Assembly (NCBI GenBank): GCA_023627715.1
Contig: JAMAHW010000080.1
Span: forward strand, 140,849 to 204,848
Length of the DNA stretch: 64,000 bases
Source of the DNA: Periconia sp. R9002
Taxonomy: Eukaryota > Ascomycota > Dothideomycetes > Pleosporales > Periconiaceae
Direction: 5' to 3'
In this document: one piece after another, positions 1 to 11,076 of the stretch
How positions within the stretch are numbered: position 1 is the stretch's first letter
Layout: each line of letters begins with the position of its first letter
The notes under the pieces: model-generated
The model's input: only the letters and a program-made list of their open reading frames with translations
Database searches by the model: none
Told to the model about the DNA's origin: nothing
Made by a program: the position numbers and the translations under genes

Positions 1-1
1 A

Positions 2-1105
2 GAAGCCTTCATTCCGAGTGTATCCGTGGCAGACACACCGCACAGCTTTTACACCAGCTTATACATTCCATGGGCTTTCGAGTGTGATGGAGTTCTCAAT
101 GCCATCATGGCGCTATCTTCTGCTCAACTTGCAAGACGGACTGAATCTCACGGCAGAGCTGATCATCTGAAAGTTGTTTCCAGTAAATACCAGCGCAAAT
201 GCTACGCTTTTTTAGCGGATCGTGTGCCGCAAGGAAGTGGCCCGCCTCGGGATGCGTTCCAAGTAATCGGAATAGTGCTTCTTCTAGTTGGTCTGGAAGC
301 CCTCAATGGAGAGAAAAGCACTAGATGGCTGTCCCAGATGAAATGTGTACGAGACATTCTAAACATGCTGTCTGCGCAGATCAGTGGACCAGATCCCTGG
401 GAAATCGACTCGCTGCGCCGGCACTTCACGTACCACAACGCCATGGCTGCTTTGATGGCACGAGTATCAAACAGACAATCTGAAAATTATGTTGCAAACA
501 ACATGTTGGATGTCACCGCATCTGCCGAGAATCTCACGGTGGATCCACTGATGGGTATAGCATATTACATTTGCCGACTGATCTCACGTATCCAATGTGT
601 CACCTCTACAAACCCGGCGTTTCCCTATATCACAGAGGCTACATTCACTTTACTTGAGAATGAAATCAAACAGTGGACATACGGAAGTCCTATGGACATC
701 CCTGGACTCGATTTGGCCGCTGCTCTCGACCTTATTGCACTGGCAGAAACATACCGAAATGCGGCTCTTATCCAGTTGTATCGTACATCCACAACCCACA
801 AGTCTCTCATTCCAGCTTGCGCTTCTCGAGCCATGCAGTTTATCACGCGTATTCCTTCGGGTAGTCCGGCAGAGTCCTCCATGTTGTTTCCTATCTTCAT
901 GGCTGGGGCAGAATTGGAAAACGAATGGGAAATTTCCCAATGCTTCAAACGACTAAAAGAAATACAGGCAAGGAACCGTTATGATAATGTTGGAATGGTG
1001 CAGAAGGTGCTTGAGGAAGTATGGCGGCCTGCATTGAATGGGCAAGAGAAACGGGACTGGGAAGATGTCCTCAAGGAATGGGGCTGGTCTTTCACATTGG
1101 GATGA
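2..1105 (+). CDS. Fungal Zn2Cys6-type transcription factor, C-terminal part (partial)
   Basis: The frame is open from the window edge to a TGA at 1103-1105, so the N-terminus, including any Zn2Cys6 DNA-binding domain, lies outside. The visible ~367 residues resemble the fungal-specific regulatory region of the Fungal_trans_2 class: near the start a segment of the type 'hall-ALSSAQLARR' (residues about 40-55), then helical stretches rich in Leu/Ala and a C-terminal 'WRPALNG' segment. No intron is needed. In this family the region follows the zinc cluster and a linker and is thought to control activity or ligand response in the nucleus. The codon at 26 is GTG and is not a real start. Targets cannot be inferred; the neighbouring oxidoreductase is on the other strand, 489 bp away. 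Confidence 0.75.
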   Translation, partial: EAFIPSVSVADTPHSFYTSLYIPWAFECDGVLNAIMALSSAQLARRTESHGRADHLKVVSSKYQRKCYAFLADRVPQGSGPPRDAFQVIGIVLLLVGLEALNGEKSTRWLSQMKCVRDILNMLSAQISGPDPWEIDSLRRHFTYHNAMAALMARVSNRQSENYVANNMLDVTASAENLTVDPLMGIAYYICRLISRIQCVTSTNPAFPYITEATFTLLENEIKQWTYGSPMDIPGLDLAAALDLIALAETYRNAALIQLYRTSTTHKSLIPACASRAMQFITRIPSGSPAESSMLFPIFMAGAELENEWEISQCFKRLKEIQARNRYDNVGMVQKVLEEVWRPALNGQEKRDWEDVLKEWGWSFTLG

Positions 1106-1593
1106 ATTATGAAATGATTTGCAATATTTGCTTCTTGTATGATGTATAGGATATTCTGGATAATTGTATTACAGGATGTACTCATGACCTCCTCATGAGG
1201 CACACCGTTCGACATGTCTTTTTTGTCGTCGCGAATGGAGATATGTCCGACTGGGAAACAGAATACATAATGCATGGGCTATTCCCTAACACACGCACCG
1301 GGCGTTTGATATAGGCAGGATTGCAACTGGGGGATCCTGTTATGCCAGTTGCTACATAATACTAACCTTGCTGGATGCCCCCTTCTATTACAAAATTGCG
1401 ATGGATTCTTACCCTTACTAAATTCAACTATATGAGAATATCACTTCGGTGCACTATTCTAGATTGTTCTGTGATTTTGGATTTCTACAATCATCGTAGA
1501 CTCGTGCAAACCTCTGATAAGTAATTTGATTTATGCTTCCCTTTTACAATTAAGGATCTCTTCCCCAATACTAATCCGCTCACAAGAGAGCCA
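1106..1593. other. Convergent intergenic region
   Basis: Holds the 3' ends of the regulator (plus) and the oxidoreductase (minus). No gene, RNA or repeat recognised. Confidence 0.5.
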
Positions 1594-2811
1594 TCAGAGT
1601 TCATACACAACTTTGTAAGCGGATATCTTCCCATCAAGATAGTCCCGAAAACCTTCCTCGACTGCGTCCAGCCCCTTCTTCAAAACCACTGGGTTTGGCT
1701 TGATCTTCCCATTTTCAAGCCATGACGGAAGATTTTCGAAGAGCTCCGAAGCAAGCTCATGATCTCCCTTGCTCGACTAGATCCTCGTTATTAATGGCTT
1801 TGACTTCATACACCCCTTAATCAAACTTAGCGTAGGTGACTTACCGGCCAAACGAAATCGCCATATCGATGTTCCTTGAGAAATGCCGTCCATACAAGCA
1901 CGTCAGTGACCTTTGTCCTCTTCGTCACATTCTCCGTGTTCGCTTTTCCAGGTCTAACAGTACAGAGAGAGCCACCCTCCATTCGCAAGGCTTGAGAGGC
2001 TACCTCGGATGATTTTTCATTTCCGATAGTGTCGAAGATGTATTCCAGATCCGGTGCTACTTGCACGATCTTCTTGACCACATCGGGATCAGAATAGTCG
2101 AATACATGGGTTGCGCCATTTTGTTTCACAAGTTCAAAGTTGCGCGGGCTACAAGTTGTGACGATCTTGAAGTTATATAGAGCCGCGATTTGTAGTGCGA
2201 AGAGGCCAACGCTAGCTTTTGATACATCAGCTATTGATCCAGAAGCACAGTTATTGCGACCAGACTCACAGCTTCCACCCCATACAAGCAGTGTTATTTG
2301 ATTGCCCTTCTCACGTTCAATGTTCAGACAGTCTTTAGAGAAGAGTGCGAGCCATGCGGTCATTGATGCCAGTGGAACGGTAGAAGCGGCAGCGGAATCG
2401 AGAGCTGCAGGGACTTTGAAACTGATCCTCTGATCAGCTACCGTGTATTCACTGTATGCACCCACTCCCTTGATTTCGCCTGCAATCTGTTATGACTGTG
2501 ATATTTATATGAATAGGTTCATTGTGTACTAACCTCCCCATATCAGCCCAGCAATTCTATCCCCCTTATTTACTCGAGTGACATCTTTACCCATGGATTC
2601 CACTCCCCCAACGAAATCACAGCCGAATACAGAGCCGTCACCGAAGGCATTCCTGGAGAAGGACTGCACATCCGTAGGATTTTGGGCGACATGCGATACC
2701 TTCACGAGCAACTGATGTGCCTCAATGGATGGTTTCGGGATTTCCTCTTTCGACAAGGTTTGCCCTCCCCGCAGAGTTTCTTTGCACAAGCGCAACGGTT
2801 GTATTGGACAT
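1594..2811 (-). CDS. MDR-superfamily zinc-independent oxidoreductase (enoyl reductase/quinone oxidoreductase-like), 5' frameshift
   Basis: Medium-chain dehydrogenase/reductase of the fungal trans-enoyl-reductase/quinone-reductase type, expected to use NADPH on a small unsaturated or carbonyl substrate; the substrate is unknown. Exons on the minus strand: 2534-2795 or slightly beyond, 2270-2479, 1845-2215, 1594-1776; introns 2480-2533, 2216-2269 and 1777-1844. The 54-nt intron 2216-2269 keeps the frame, but its removal restores the family nucleotide-binding motif WGGSSSVGLF. N-terminal features include HVAQNPTDVQ and GCDFVGGV. The good ATG at 2809-2811 (MSNTTVALV) is one frame off from the conserved KETLRGG segment; an in-frame upstream TGA blocks any other start, so a one-base indel near 2778-2790 is implied (pseudogene or sequencing error). 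Spliced length is about 345 residues, normal for the family. Confidence 0.7.
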
Positions 2812-3578
2812 AATAGATTGTGTCAATTTCTTAGCCAAAAGGTGGCACGGAATTGATTTTCAAGGAACTATCAAAGAAAAAATGTCATCAGAAGTGTCGA
2901 AGTTCTGATTAATGGAGTATTGCGTCATACGTTGTCATATAAGGGATAGCTACATGACATTGATTGATCTCTTAGGGGAAGATTACAAATGCCATCATAA
3001 CTTTCAATGCGCGTTGCTACTTATAGATTCGCCTGTCACTACTACCGAGATTTGCTCATTTGTCAAGAACGAAATGCAATTGAAAACAGGAAATAGTTGT
3101 GGCTCAATGAAGAATAGTATTACGAGGGCTCCCCCTAAGAAGATGTCGATGAGTAACTAACGTATTACCTACAGGTAGAAATTGGGTGTCACTTCTAGTC
3201 GGCTGATTCTGCGGAGGAAAGCCAAGAAATAGAGCACAGCATATGGATTTTATGTAGACGATTGCGCGTACTAAACATTCGTAAGAAAGTTCAGCATTTG
3301 AAGATTTGCGATCGACTGGTTTTGGTTTTGGAGGCTACTTTGAACTGTCGTCATGACTCGAAAGTTCAGACAATCCCTTTGAGAGCTCCGTAGATCCTAG
3401 GGCATTCTTGTGCGAGTCAAAATCGGCATTTGGGTCATTCCCGAACTGCCTCTTCACCATAAAACCAGATCCTATCTCGTTGCGAGGGGTTGACTGAACA
3501 CTCACATCCCGACCCAGGAACTTGGTGAAAAACTCGATGTATGGCCATCTACCGAGGTGAATCAATGCCTTGTACATT
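2812..3578. other. Intergenic, no gene recognised
   Basis: Upstream region of the oxidoreductase. It contains short open stretches (for example 3335-3592 minus) with no recognisable domain. No RNA or repeat seen. Confidence 0.4.
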
Positions 3579-4135
3579 CTACAGTCCTCCATGTATAGCG
3601 AAAGATGAAAGGATCAGGACTAAGGCGTTGACCAGCGCCCACACGAACGGTATCCATGTTGACATTTTGAAGTATCCGGCCTGATAAACACCTCCTAGAC
3701 TAGTTGAACTTATTAGCGACCCTGATGAAAGGAACTCGAGATGCAAAGGTCGAGTTGATTGACGCCACTTACAGTCCTCCAACTACGCTTCCAGCGATGA
3801 AACCTTGCGCGCCTCCAACGATCACAAGAACGATTGGAGCAATCCAAATTAGCCTCCAATTCCGCCATTGTATGACGCAGGCCCACGCCGCGGCAGCAAT
3901 ATGGATAGCAACAAAGAACATGAGCGTCCATAACATTGTGAAGCGCCATATATCGTTCGGATTGTAGAGATAAAAACTCTCTACATTTTTCAATGGAAGA
4001 GGCCAATACAAAGAGGGGAACTTGGGTGTCTCATAGCCAGGCGGAGCCGCGCTGCTAGCGCGTTGAATAAAACTGTGGTTAGGTGTCAGTTACGATTCGA
4101 CAGTATCTCAATGTATGCAGTTATACATACCTCAT
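3579..4135 (-). CDS. Conserved small integral membrane protein, three TM segments
   Basis: Exons: 4131-4135 (only five coding bases, ATG AG), 3773-4072, 3579-3699; introns 4073-4130 and 3700-3772. The spliced product is 141 residues, starting MSFIQRASSAAPPGYETP. After a conserved-looking LYWPLPLKNVESFYLY and YNPNDIWRF region come three hydrophobic segments: about residues 45-70 (FTMLWTLMFFVAIHIAAAAW), 78-103 (Gly-rich, IVLVIVGGAQGFIAG) and 115-137 (WIPFVWALVNALVLILSSF). It resembles an uncharacterised fungal membrane protein family. Function unknown. The tiny first exon is supported by a GTATGT donor, a CAG acceptor and the sensible N-terminus it creates. It is divergent from PEX8, with 326 bp shared between the starts. 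Confidence 0.75.
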
Positions 4136-4461
4136 CTAGGAAGCATCTTCAGCGGCTCAACGCATTCTAGGATACGCTGACAGGGCAACAAGGGAAACGC
4201 CGTGCAAAGGTACTTAGGTTGAGCGGTGGTTGACGATGAGTGCTCAGGAACAGGACTCGGTGTTGAGATCTGCCAGAATAGATCCGCCGAGATTCTTGCG
4301 AGGCACCTTACCTCTTAGGTACTTACTTACTAAATACCAACTCCTTCATCAAATCCGATGTTTTCCCGACTGCCTCGGCTGGATCCGGTCTGTTGTTACA
4401 TTGAGACTAACTAACCATCCGTCTGATAGCTGATGGATAGTAGGTCGGCGGCATAATCAAC
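4136..4461. promoter_or_regulatory. Shared divergent promoter, membrane protein / PEX8
   Basis: The 326 bp between two divergent start codons must hold both promoters. No specific operator recognised. Confidence 0.5.
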
Positions 4462-6657
4462 ATGTCCACTGCGCTGCGTCAATCCGCAATGGCCGATCGC
4501 CTGCTATCTACGCTACTGCGCTCTTTACAAACGTATACGGATCAGCAAGACACACCACGGTACGGCTCACCTCGAAAATAAGACTTCATTTGCACCGCAA
4601 CCCAAACACTGACAGTTCATAGCATTCTGGGAACCGCGTCTTCCCTTCTGACAACCCTTGGGAACCCTCACAACCTCAGCCTTCTCAGTTCCCATCTTTT
4701 GACGGCTCCTGCACTTTGGGATCGCCCCGATGGCGTACAAACACCTCTCCGACTTCTTTTCGTTTTCCACACAGCCGTGACCACTGTCGCGACCTATCAC
4801 AATGACGTGCGATACAAAAAGGCACCTGAGCTGCTTCCAGGTCAAACTCCTGTCGGTGGAGGACTTACTTTTGATGAATGGATCCGCGCCATTGTTTCGG
4901 GGGCAGATGAACGCAGTCACCGTTGGAAGCATGTCGTTGCTCTTGGGGGCTTGCTCATGGGCATCGCAAACTTGGAACAGCAAGGCATGGATTTGTATTG
5001 GGCTTCCGGTATAAGGAGGAGGGTCGAAGGTGCCCTTGTAAGAGCTACTAACTTGGCCTTGATGGAAGTGAGAGAACGATCAGAAGCTGATGGACTTCCC
5101 GGCCAAACAATTGTATTGGTACTCAATCACGCTTTTGGATCGATTGCGGACTTCGAAAGAGCACAGATTGACTATGGTTTACTCCTGCCCTTGTTGATCG
5201 GGACTGCGTATTTCTCCAATGAGGGCTTCCAATCAGCATATTTTCTGGGGGGGTTGGATCTAGACGTCAGAATAAACAGTGGCAGGCTTGATTGGGACGC
5301 ACGTTCGAGCTCTTACCGGCAAGTAGAAGCCATAATGGCAAGGCCGTTGGTATCATCCATGGGTCCCTTATCACGATTGATCGCACACGCCGTAGAAAAT
5401 GTCGAGGACCCGTGGTTGATCCAGACCATGATGGACGATTTAGCAAGCTTTGCGCGAGCCTTGACTACACAGTGGCGCCAGATCAAATTCTCGGAAATTG
5501 ACCCTGCAGACGAAGAGGCATCTATGACCGAAGAGGCATACCGAAGAACCATTCCACTGCTTTGGAAGCTACTCACATCGGCTCTGTTTGCTACCACCAT
5601 TATCTTACGTGGTGTACTGAACCGAACACTGGCGGATAGCGCGCTTGCATCCGATGCGGTGGCACCTATGCTGGCTTCACAAGCACTCCACACACTTAGG
5701 CATCTCTATTTCATCACTACGCGGGTCAGGGCTATGTCCTTTTCACAGCACACGTTTGTCTATCTGACCGCCATTGATATACTCTCGGCATACCCCATGC
5801 ATGCCGACAAGTTTCTCAAAGCCATTGCTCCAAAACAACTAGGCCAGATTCCACGTCATCCACTCGATCGAATTCTAGACCTTTACTTCCTTAATACTGC
5901 CGAACACTTCACCCTCGTGCTTTCACCAGCCACTAACGAAGAGCTGCTTGTTGCCTCAGCTGTGCCTTATCTAGCAGCCGGTGGGAACCACAATATGTTA
6001 CCTGTGTTTGAAGCCGCACATAGTGTCATGCTTGCGGTACTGTCGGTACCACAGTCCGCAGAGATCACGGCGAAACATCTGCCATTCTACATAGACGCAC
6101 TGTTCAGCGTGTTTCCTCACAACCTGTCGCCGAGACAGTTCCGCCTCGCATTCAAGACGCTCATGCGAGTAACCGCACCGCCATCGACCCTCTCTGCATC
6201 TCATCCCGACCTTCCGGCTACATTATTGGAGCTAGTCTACCATCGCGCTGTCAATGCACCTACACATCCTTTGCCTCCTGACGAGACAACGCTTGCACTG
6301 CAAGGTTCCGATGCGCCACCGCCACCGCTATCTGAACAGGCTGTGCTGGCGTTGACACTTATTGACACATTGCCTTTCTTACCTATTCCACTCTTGAATG
6401 AGTGGTTGCCTTTATGTGCCGATCTACTAAATCAAATTGATGATAGCGCCATGCGTGAAGCCGTGAAAACACGCTATTGGGAGGTCCTTGTGAGTGGTGA
6501 AATGGATGCAGAACGCAGCGGCTGCGTTGTTGCATGGTGGGGAACAAGAGGCGGTAGGGAAATGATACTGTATGGGCGCGAGAGCGGGATCGGAGACGAC
6601 AAGATGATGAGCGGTGCGCTGCCGCCGGAAAATAAACTCAGAGAAAGCAAACTTTGA
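4462..6657 (+). CDS. PEX8: Peroxin-8 (peroxisomal import machinery)
   Basis: Pex8 acts on the inner face of the peroxisomal membrane, linking the docking and RING-finger importomer subcomplexes and helping cargo release. Exon 1 is 4462-4559 (ATG TCC ACT...), intron 4560-4622 with donor GTACGG and acceptor ATAG, exon 2 4623-6657; 710 residues. The join gives ..DTPR-ILGTASSLL.., matching the family N-terminus (..LLSTLLRSLQTY..). Characteristic segments include the ADERSHRWKH motif, the GGLLMGIANLE region and a long helical repeat-like body. The protein ends in Ser-Lys-Leu, a canonical PTS1 signal expected for Pex8. The length is normal. Its 3' end is 256 bp before the next plus-strand gene. Confidence 0.93.
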
Positions 6658-6913
6658 TCAAAACAATCGATGAAAAGGCTGAGATTATGTTGTGGATTCA
6701 AAGCTTTTAGCTATCAGAAGGCACCTGCAATCTGTCGGTCTATACAATCACGGGAAGAGCAATCGTGTCTGTGCTTGTCTCTGATTGAGCAAACATTTGC
6801 TCACCGCTAAGACACCACACGCAAACGGACATATACGGCCTGCCTACATCTCATCTATGATTCTACTCCACCCTCTTCCGAAGAATCAAAAAATACAGTG
6901 TGCTGGAAAAAGT

Positions 6914-7747
6914 ATGGGTCGACCTCACGCTGCTTCATCGATTGGATCATACGAGCGCCGTCCCAATCCGGTGCAAAATCAACCATCTAGATCGCGCTTA
7001 CGAGCACGGGAACGGTCTCCCAGTGACCGGTTCAACGATTCTAGCGATGGCATTCGCTTCTATCGATCACGATCGTCCCCACGTAGTCCACCCGAATCCG
7101 CGCGCATACGGTCGCATCGTGATAGTCCTAGATCCGGCTATGCGGCAGATACACGCCGTTCGCTCAATGTCTCACTACCAAAGAACTTCCCTAAGCCCCT
7201 TACATGCTACTTCTGGTTCACCAACGGTCGTTGCAACAAAAGAGATGTTGATTGCGCCTATGCGCACTGGAACACAGGGCATTTAGCGGGAGCGCCTATT
7301 ACTGTATCAACAGATACCGGCACTGGTATGCGCACGCTGCTTCTATTTTGATACAATCCGCGTTGACTAACCGACCACCTTTCCAGAGACTGTAGCTGGG
7401 AGGAAAGCGCAGATCTTCGCTTCCGATAATTACAGGCCGTCGCCTACGCAAGATGATTCTCTAGGAGCTTGGCTTCAGTTCCCTGAAGAGGAAGCTGCGC
7501 ATCAAGATGCTCAACGTGACGAAGCCGAAGAAGAGCTGTGGAATGATGGGAACTTGGCGGGCAAAGGTTCTCGAGAGAGGTTGAATGGGAAGTTAGAGGT
7601 GAATGAAAACGATCCATCAGTGAATTGGATTTGTGAGAATTGCGGCTACAGGAAACAAGGTTAGTGTTTATTGGCGTACATTGAGTAATCTTCGAGGCTT
7701 CAAACTAACATATTGCGACAACAGAAATGATTCCATTCGCGCCTTAG
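6914..7747 (+). CDS. CCCH-type zinc finger protein with C-terminal half zinc ribbon
   Basis: Exons 6914-7325, 7387-7659, 7725-7747; introns 7326-7386 and 7660-7724; 235 residues. The N-terminal third is Arg/Ser-rich (RSRSSPRSPPES-type), as in RNA-processing factors. Around residues 96-116 is one C-x8-C-x6-C-x3-H finger (CYFWFTNGRC...CAYAH), usually an RNA-binding unit. The end of exon 2 encodes W-I-C-E-N-C-G-Y-R, the first half of a RanBP2/zinc-ribbon-like motif; the last exon adds only seven residues (EMIPFAP) without a second Cys pair. Nuclear RNA binding is inferred. The start at 6914 has a good context (AGTATGG); an in-frame ATG at 6857 is an alternative. Confidence 0.75.
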
Positions 7748-8705
7748 TACGAGTGCTCACCTCGCATATTTCATCGCACAGAGTTGTGGGTGAGCATGAA
7801 TGACGGTGGTTGAAAACCCTGACAGTTTCTGTGCCATCAATAGCTTGCAGTCAGTAGCGTGGAGCATAATATATCCAATCAAGCACTCTATCTTTGATTG
7901 GCTCATGTTTTCTAATCCTCCTCTCTATCGTTATAAACATATTCGGCGCAAAACATGATGTCTTGACTCAGGCATCATTCAGTTGTGATTGAGCAGCTTG
8001 ACGATATGGATCAGCCAGCACGTTCCTCTACATGCCTTCTTTTCCTTCCGAGATAATGGCGCTTGCGCTCATATGCCAAGGTCCCAGTTCAAACATGAAA
8101 CCTTGATCATTACGAGAATTTTACATGGTTTTCGACTACTTCTGTAACCACTAGCCTTTGCCTGGTCCTCATAAAAACGACACTTGCTCGACGTAGCAAC
8201 TGTGTCCTGTGTTCCTCTATATCGGTACATGTAATGCTTATCCTTTCCATACATGCAATTGGATTATTTAACATGACCACTCATACAACACAGTATATAC
8301 AGATCGAAGTCTGGAATTGAGATTGACTTTGGCCTTTGTTTAAAGTGCTGGTGTCGCACAGATGTAATACCGCCATAGTCGGAGCGGAGAATGCCCTGAA
8401 TCATCCCATCTGCCTAGCATGCATTTTTTCTGCTTGCAGTGATTGGAATGACTCAGCTAAAGCCGAGCCTTTCCAGAAGACGAATGACGATAGAATCATG
8501 CGCATATGAGACAAGAGCATCATAGTTTCCATCATCATTCGTTCAGGTATAAGATGATTCTGCGATTCCATTCACCCAAACTTGGATGCAAATTACAACC
8601 CTCTTTATAATCATCCTTCGCTCATGCAGATGTTGCATTACAAAATTATTTTCGATTAAGCATACCTTCTTCTTCCTTCATAATATTCCCAAGAAAATAG
8701 AGAGG
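7748..8705. other. Intergenic, no gene recognised
   Basis: Almost 1 kb with only short open frames in both strands. It presumably holds the 3' UTR of the CCCH gene and the promoter of the peroxiredoxin gene. No tRNA or repeat seen. Confidence 0.5.
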
Positions 8706-10628
8706 ATGAGTCAAATAGGCAAAGTTAGTATCGGACATAAAGCTCCAGATTTCCATTGTGACGCGGTGATCGAGAACATGATCACAGGTTGGTCCCCGCT
8801 TCTTCATTACCACCGAATCTCTCATGACATTATTGATAGAAGTATCGCTGAGCACCTACATTTCCCCCACTCGCCACTCCTGGCTGATTCTACTCTTCAT
8901 TCCGGCTGCATTCTCGTTTGTGTGTCCGACCGAGGTTCTTGCCTTCCACAACTGCATACAGGAGTTCAAAGACCGTAATTGCGAGGTAGTCTTTATATCT
9001 GTGGATACGAAGCACAGTTTGTGGCACTGGCAGAATGTACCGAGGCAATACGGTGGACTGGGGCTGGGACAGATCGGAATACCGTTGCTGAGTGATGTCA
9101 ATCGCCGTATGAGTCGAGATTACGGTGTTCTTATCGAGGAGGAAGGGGTTTGTTTGAGAGGAATGTTCATTCTGGATGAGGATGCTGTTGTTCAACAGGT
9201 AGGTCTGGCATCACCGTCGGAGTTTTGTGTATAGTTTCCGAAGAGTTGAGCTTCTAACAACTAATTCCGAGTCCAGGTGACTTTGAATAACGTAACAGTT
9301 GGGCGTTCTGTTCTCGAAGCACTGCGTCTTTTGGAGGCTTTCCAAGCCGTAGCCAAACATGGCGTATTGTGTCCCGTAAACTGGAAACCGGACAGCAACA
9401 CTGCAGACACCATCAACACGATATCAAACACACTTACTGAATCGTACGAAGATCGACTGGAGAATTTGCAGAAGGAGTTTGGAAACGGGGTTGTAGTGAC
9501 AGACCTGGATGCGAAGTTTAAGGCTGAGGTGGAGATGAGAAACTCCACAAGCGAAGATGAGGATGCCGATGGGTTCGAGGCTAGCACTCAGGATAAACCT
9601 TCTTCGAGGAGAAGAAGTCAAAGTGAGAACGCTGCGCGATCTATCAGTGATCCATCGGTGATAGCGATATCGAAAGATGTTAGACTTAGAGATGGCGACT
9701 TACCGAGCCCTTCGTCGAGCAAAGAAGCAAATGATTGCTCATGTAGAACATCGGTCATATCGCGCTCTGCACCTCCAAGCTCCAATACAACTCCTTTGCC
9801 AACACCGGGCCTGACAGAGAACCCATCTCGACAATCAAGGAAATCTCCGATGCCGACCACGGCAAGACATGCAAGAGGTACGTTCTTCTTTGTCGTGTTC
9901 TTTTCACACATCACCTCCCTCCCGTCCTATTCTACCCAAAATTAGAACGAACCATGAAAAGAAGATCAATCTCACATATCCCATTTCGTAGGCTAATCCT
10001 CCGGAAAACTCCCCCAGGCCACTTCACCGCCCTACTAACTCCCCTTCAACGTCCCTCGAGCGCACCCACCCCACAAACCCGCAACGTTCCGATCCCCATT
10101 GCCAACCCAAACCGCCACCACAGCACCTTCAACACGTACGAAACTCCCCAAGGCTCTCATGTCATTCTCGAATTCGCAGACCCTACGTCCTCTCCAGGTC
10201 ATAATCAGGAATCTACGGGGTCGTCTTCAACACCGTCGTCACCGCACCACCACCACCCAGCGCTAGCGCAGTATCATTCACAATCGCAGCTGTCATTGCA
10301 CTCGCACAGTTCGCGCTCAACGAAGTCAAATCCAGCTGCAAGTCGCCAGAATACATCACATTCGTCCTCGTCATTAGCAGCAGCAGTGACGTTGGAAGAA
10401 GGAACCGTGCAAGGGCAAGGCCAGACTAGGTTGCAGGCGACGTTTGAGGTCATCAAGAAGATGAGCGCTGGATTGGGCAGTCCGAGGTTCGATTTTGGGA
10501 CACGAAGGAATGTTGCAAACGCTGAGGGAAGCGGGAGTGGGAGTGTGAGTGGAGTGGGGAAGGAAGGAGATATTGCTGCGAGTCCGAGGATGCCAGGGTA
10601 TTTTGATGTTGTGCTTGATGGGAAGTGA
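8706..10628 (+). CDS. Typical 2-Cys peroxiredoxin with ~370-residue low-complexity C-terminal extension
   Basis: Thiol peroxidase reducing H2O2 and organic peroxides. Exons 8706-8787, 8840-9198, 9277-9877, 9946-10628; introns 8788-8839, 9199-9276, 9878-9945; 574 residues. The domain occupies residues 1-~200: HKAPDFHCDAV start, peroxidatic Cys56 in FSFVCPTEV, MSRDYGVL, VTLNNVTVGRS, and resolving Cys179 in GVLCPVNWKP. Ordinary family members are about 190-220 residues. The remaining ~370 residues are Ser/Pro/His/Gln-rich with acidic (TSEDEDADG) and SRRRSQSE-type patches, no recognised fold, and end in PGYFDVVLDGK. The first two introns are firm because they restore conserved blocks; the third (9878-9945) is chosen by phase and signal and is less sure. 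If it is retained the protein ends near 9945 (about 370 residues). Confidence 0.85.
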
Positions 10629-11076
10629 GGATATGAATGGTTACGACGATTTTCGGATGAACTCTTTTTTCCAAGTGTCTGCTTTTTAATATTGGTTTGA
10701 TGCGATATATGCTTGATTGGGTACATTGCCTGCTGTACATCTCTTCTGGTTGCTTGTAAAATCAAGTTAGTTAATGTTTTGTGACTGTCGAGGTGTGCTT
10801 CAATAACATTGGTATCTAAATATCATAATATTGTATTTGTAAATTTCCGTATCTTTAGGTTTTTTCATTATTCATAAATCCATAGAATGTTAGGCTTTCT
10901 TCTACTAAGCCAGTTCATAAGGAAAGGAGGATACAAGGTTTTAATACGACCTGCCCTGCTTTGCCAAAATGATATGTAGCTCATCACTTACTACACCAAC
11001 CCAGTATTTTGCGTTCATACAAGCGTCAATGCAAATATCCCGCCTCAATTATCAAGCGTTATCATAACACTAATCA
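10629..11076. other. Convergent intergenic region
   Basis: AT-richer spacer between converging peroxiredoxin and RING genes; probable 3' UTRs and polyadenylation signals. No gene seen. Confidence 0.5.

Noticed and set aside
3335..3592. 85-codon minus-strand frame at the end of the small membrane-protein gene
   Set aside because: It starts in the stop-codon region of that gene in another frame and shows no recognisable domain; the gene ends naturally at 3579.
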